NCBI GenBank assembly: GCA_018067325.1
Contig: JAGPUU010000265.1
Coordinates: forward strand, 1-16,014
DNA: 16,014 bases
Direction of reading: 5' to 3'
From: Amphritea sp.
GTDB lineage: Bacteria; Pseudomonadota; Gammaproteobacteria; Pseudomonadales; Balneatricaceae
Shown: positions 14,964 through 16,014 of the stretch, piece by piece
Numbering within the stretch: position 1 is the first letter of the stretch
Layout of the letters: the number at the start of each line of letters is the position of its first letter
Translations under genes and position numbers: made by a program
The notes under the pieces: generated by a model
Databases searched by the model: none
What the model saw: the letters and a program-made list of their open reading frames with translations, nothing else
What the model was told of the DNA's origin: nothing

Positions 14964-15902
14964 TTGAATCTCACCAGCCTGTCTGCCGCTGACCTGAATC
15001 TACTGCCGGTTTTTCAGGTGTTGTTAGAAGAGCGTAATGTCACCCGTGCGGCAGGGCGTTTGAATTTAACTCAGCCTGCCATTAGCCGTAACTTGGCTCG
15101 GTTGCGGCAATTGTTTAACGACCCGTTGTTTACACGCACGCCTAAGGGTTTGGCTCCGACCCCGCGGGCGGAAGCTCTGGCGCTTCACTTGCAGCAATCA
15201 TTGCAAGATCTCAGTCAGTTGATTGAGCCGGCGACCTTTATTCCTGCGGAGGCGACTAATAACTTCAGGTTAGCGACGACAGATTATGGCGCCCAAGTAT
15301 TATTACCGTCGGTGATAAAGCGTATACGAGTAGAAGCACCGCAGGTGAATCTGGAGATCATTCCGTGGCATGAGAGTCTGTTGCAACAGCTCGATCAACA
15401 GGACATAGATCTGGCCACCTGCACTGTCGCCGATGTTCCTGCTGCGATTCACGGTCGGGGGGTTGGCAGTGATCGATTTGTTTGTGTCGTGCGTGCTGGC
15501 CACCCTCTTATTGAACAGGGGCTGGATGTCGAAAGTTATGCCTCTCACCCACATGCACTGATTACGATGGGAGGTTCGCGTAAAGGCGCGATTGATTACT
15601 TACTCGAACAGCAGGGGCTAAAACGCCGTATAGCATTAAGGGTGCCCCATTTCGTAGCCGCACTCGCACTGGTTGCTCAAAGTGACCTGTTATTGACGGT
15701 GCCTTATGGTTTAGCAAAAAGTTGTGCGGCACAGTATCAGCTGAAAATTCTCCCTTTCCCTATGGAGCAGGATGATTTTACCTATTCCATTATCTGGCAT
15801 GAACGATATAAGAAAGATCCCGGACATGCTTGGTTGCGGCAGTTGGTATTTGAGCAGTTAACCCAAACTCTCAAAGCGATAAATAATGATTGTACGTTTT
15901 GA
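14964..15902 (+). CDS. LysR-family transcriptional regulator
   Basis: 312-residue DNA-binding regulator, a normal LysR length. The N-terminal winged helix-turn-helix spans about residues 11-68, with the recognition region NVTRAAGRLNLTQPAISRNL, followed by the NDPLFTRTPKGLAPTPRA hallmark. A substrate-binding domain of periplasmic-binding-protein fold covers about 98-305. The start is a TTG at 14964; the protein begins MNLTSLSAADLNLLPVF, matching where homologues begin, and AAAGG lies about 11 bases upstream. It is divergent from the CurA-like oxidoreductase with 127 bases between the starts, which hold a T-N11-A dyad. It probably activates or represses that operon and its own gene; the inducer is unknown but may be a substrate of the two enzymes (inference). 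The NLLPVFQVLLEERNVTRAA opening resembles the NodD/PnbR-like branch of the family. Confidence 0.95.
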   Translation: MNLTSLSAADLNLLPVFQVLLEERNVTRAAGRLNLTQPAISRNLARLRQLFNDPLFTRTPKGLAPTPRAEALALHLQQSLQDLSQLIEPATFIPAEATNNFRLATTDYGAQVLLPSVIKRIRVEAPQVNLEIIPWHESLLQQLDQQDIDLATCTVADVPAAIHGRGVGSDRFVCVVRAGHPLIEQGLDVESYASHPHALITMGGSRKGAIDYLLEQQGLKRRIALRVPHFVAALALVAQSDLLLTVPYGLAKSCAAQYQLKILPFPMEQDDFTYSIIWHERYKKDPGHAWLRQLVFEQLTQTLKAINNDCTF

Positions 15903-16014
15903 TACAACCGTTAAGGCTGCACTTTCATTGCCCTACTTAAATGGATTTAAAGGGAATTGAAGGGGGGTTAAAGGGAGAAAACTTGTTATTAAATAAGCAG
16001 TTTGTAGAGTCTTC
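15903..16014. other. Right-edge intergenic sequence
   Basis: The 112 bases after the LysR stop hold purine-rich runs (AGGGGGG near 15960 and AAAGGGAG) but no gene or clear terminator hairpin. Confidence 0.3.

Overview
The window looks like chromosomal DNA of a motile, environmental (probably marine) gammaproteobacterium. Moderate GC, an Aer-type energy taxis receptor, RarD, a CurA-like oxidoreductase and several cyclic di-GMP enzymes all fit the Oceanospirillales/Alteromonadales range. This placement is inferred from protein resemblance alone. No rRNA, tRNA, CRISPR array, phage or insertion sequence was seen.

Layout. Bases 1-701 (minus) hold the N-terminal 233 residues of a short-chain dehydrogenase, cut by the window edge. 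A 540-base gap follows with a small frameshifted gene. From 1245 to 10285 four signalling genes lie on the minus strand. In transcription order they are an Aer-like receptor, a DUF3391/HD-GYP phosphodiesterase, a large sensor-HAMP-PAS-GGDEF-EAL protein and a MASE1-CHASE-GGDEF diguanylate cyclase. Active-site motifs look intact, so the block encodes both synthesis and degradation of c-di-GMP beside a redox/oxygen taxis receptor. A gene-poor stretch of about 940 bases (10286-11222) carries a palindrome of two converging DnaA-box-like sequences and some short open frames. A cytochrome P460-type lipoprotein gene (plus) follows, ending in a clear intrinsic terminator.

The right end holds rarD (minus), then a probable operon, also minus: a CurA/leukotriene-B4-dehydrogenase-like NADPH oxidoreductase followed by a DJ-1/Hsp31-type protein with a terminator behind it. 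A LysR-type regulator is transcribed divergently. A T-N11-A dyad between the regulator and the oxidoreductase overlaps a plausible -35 element, suggesting a LysR-controlled module for reactive carbonyls or electrophiles.

Most protein families here are known. The parts most worth a second look are the roughly 500-residue periplasmic sensor region of the GGDEF-EAL protein, the DnaA-box palindrome, the divergent LysR module and several short unexplained open frames. I found no convincing wholly new system.
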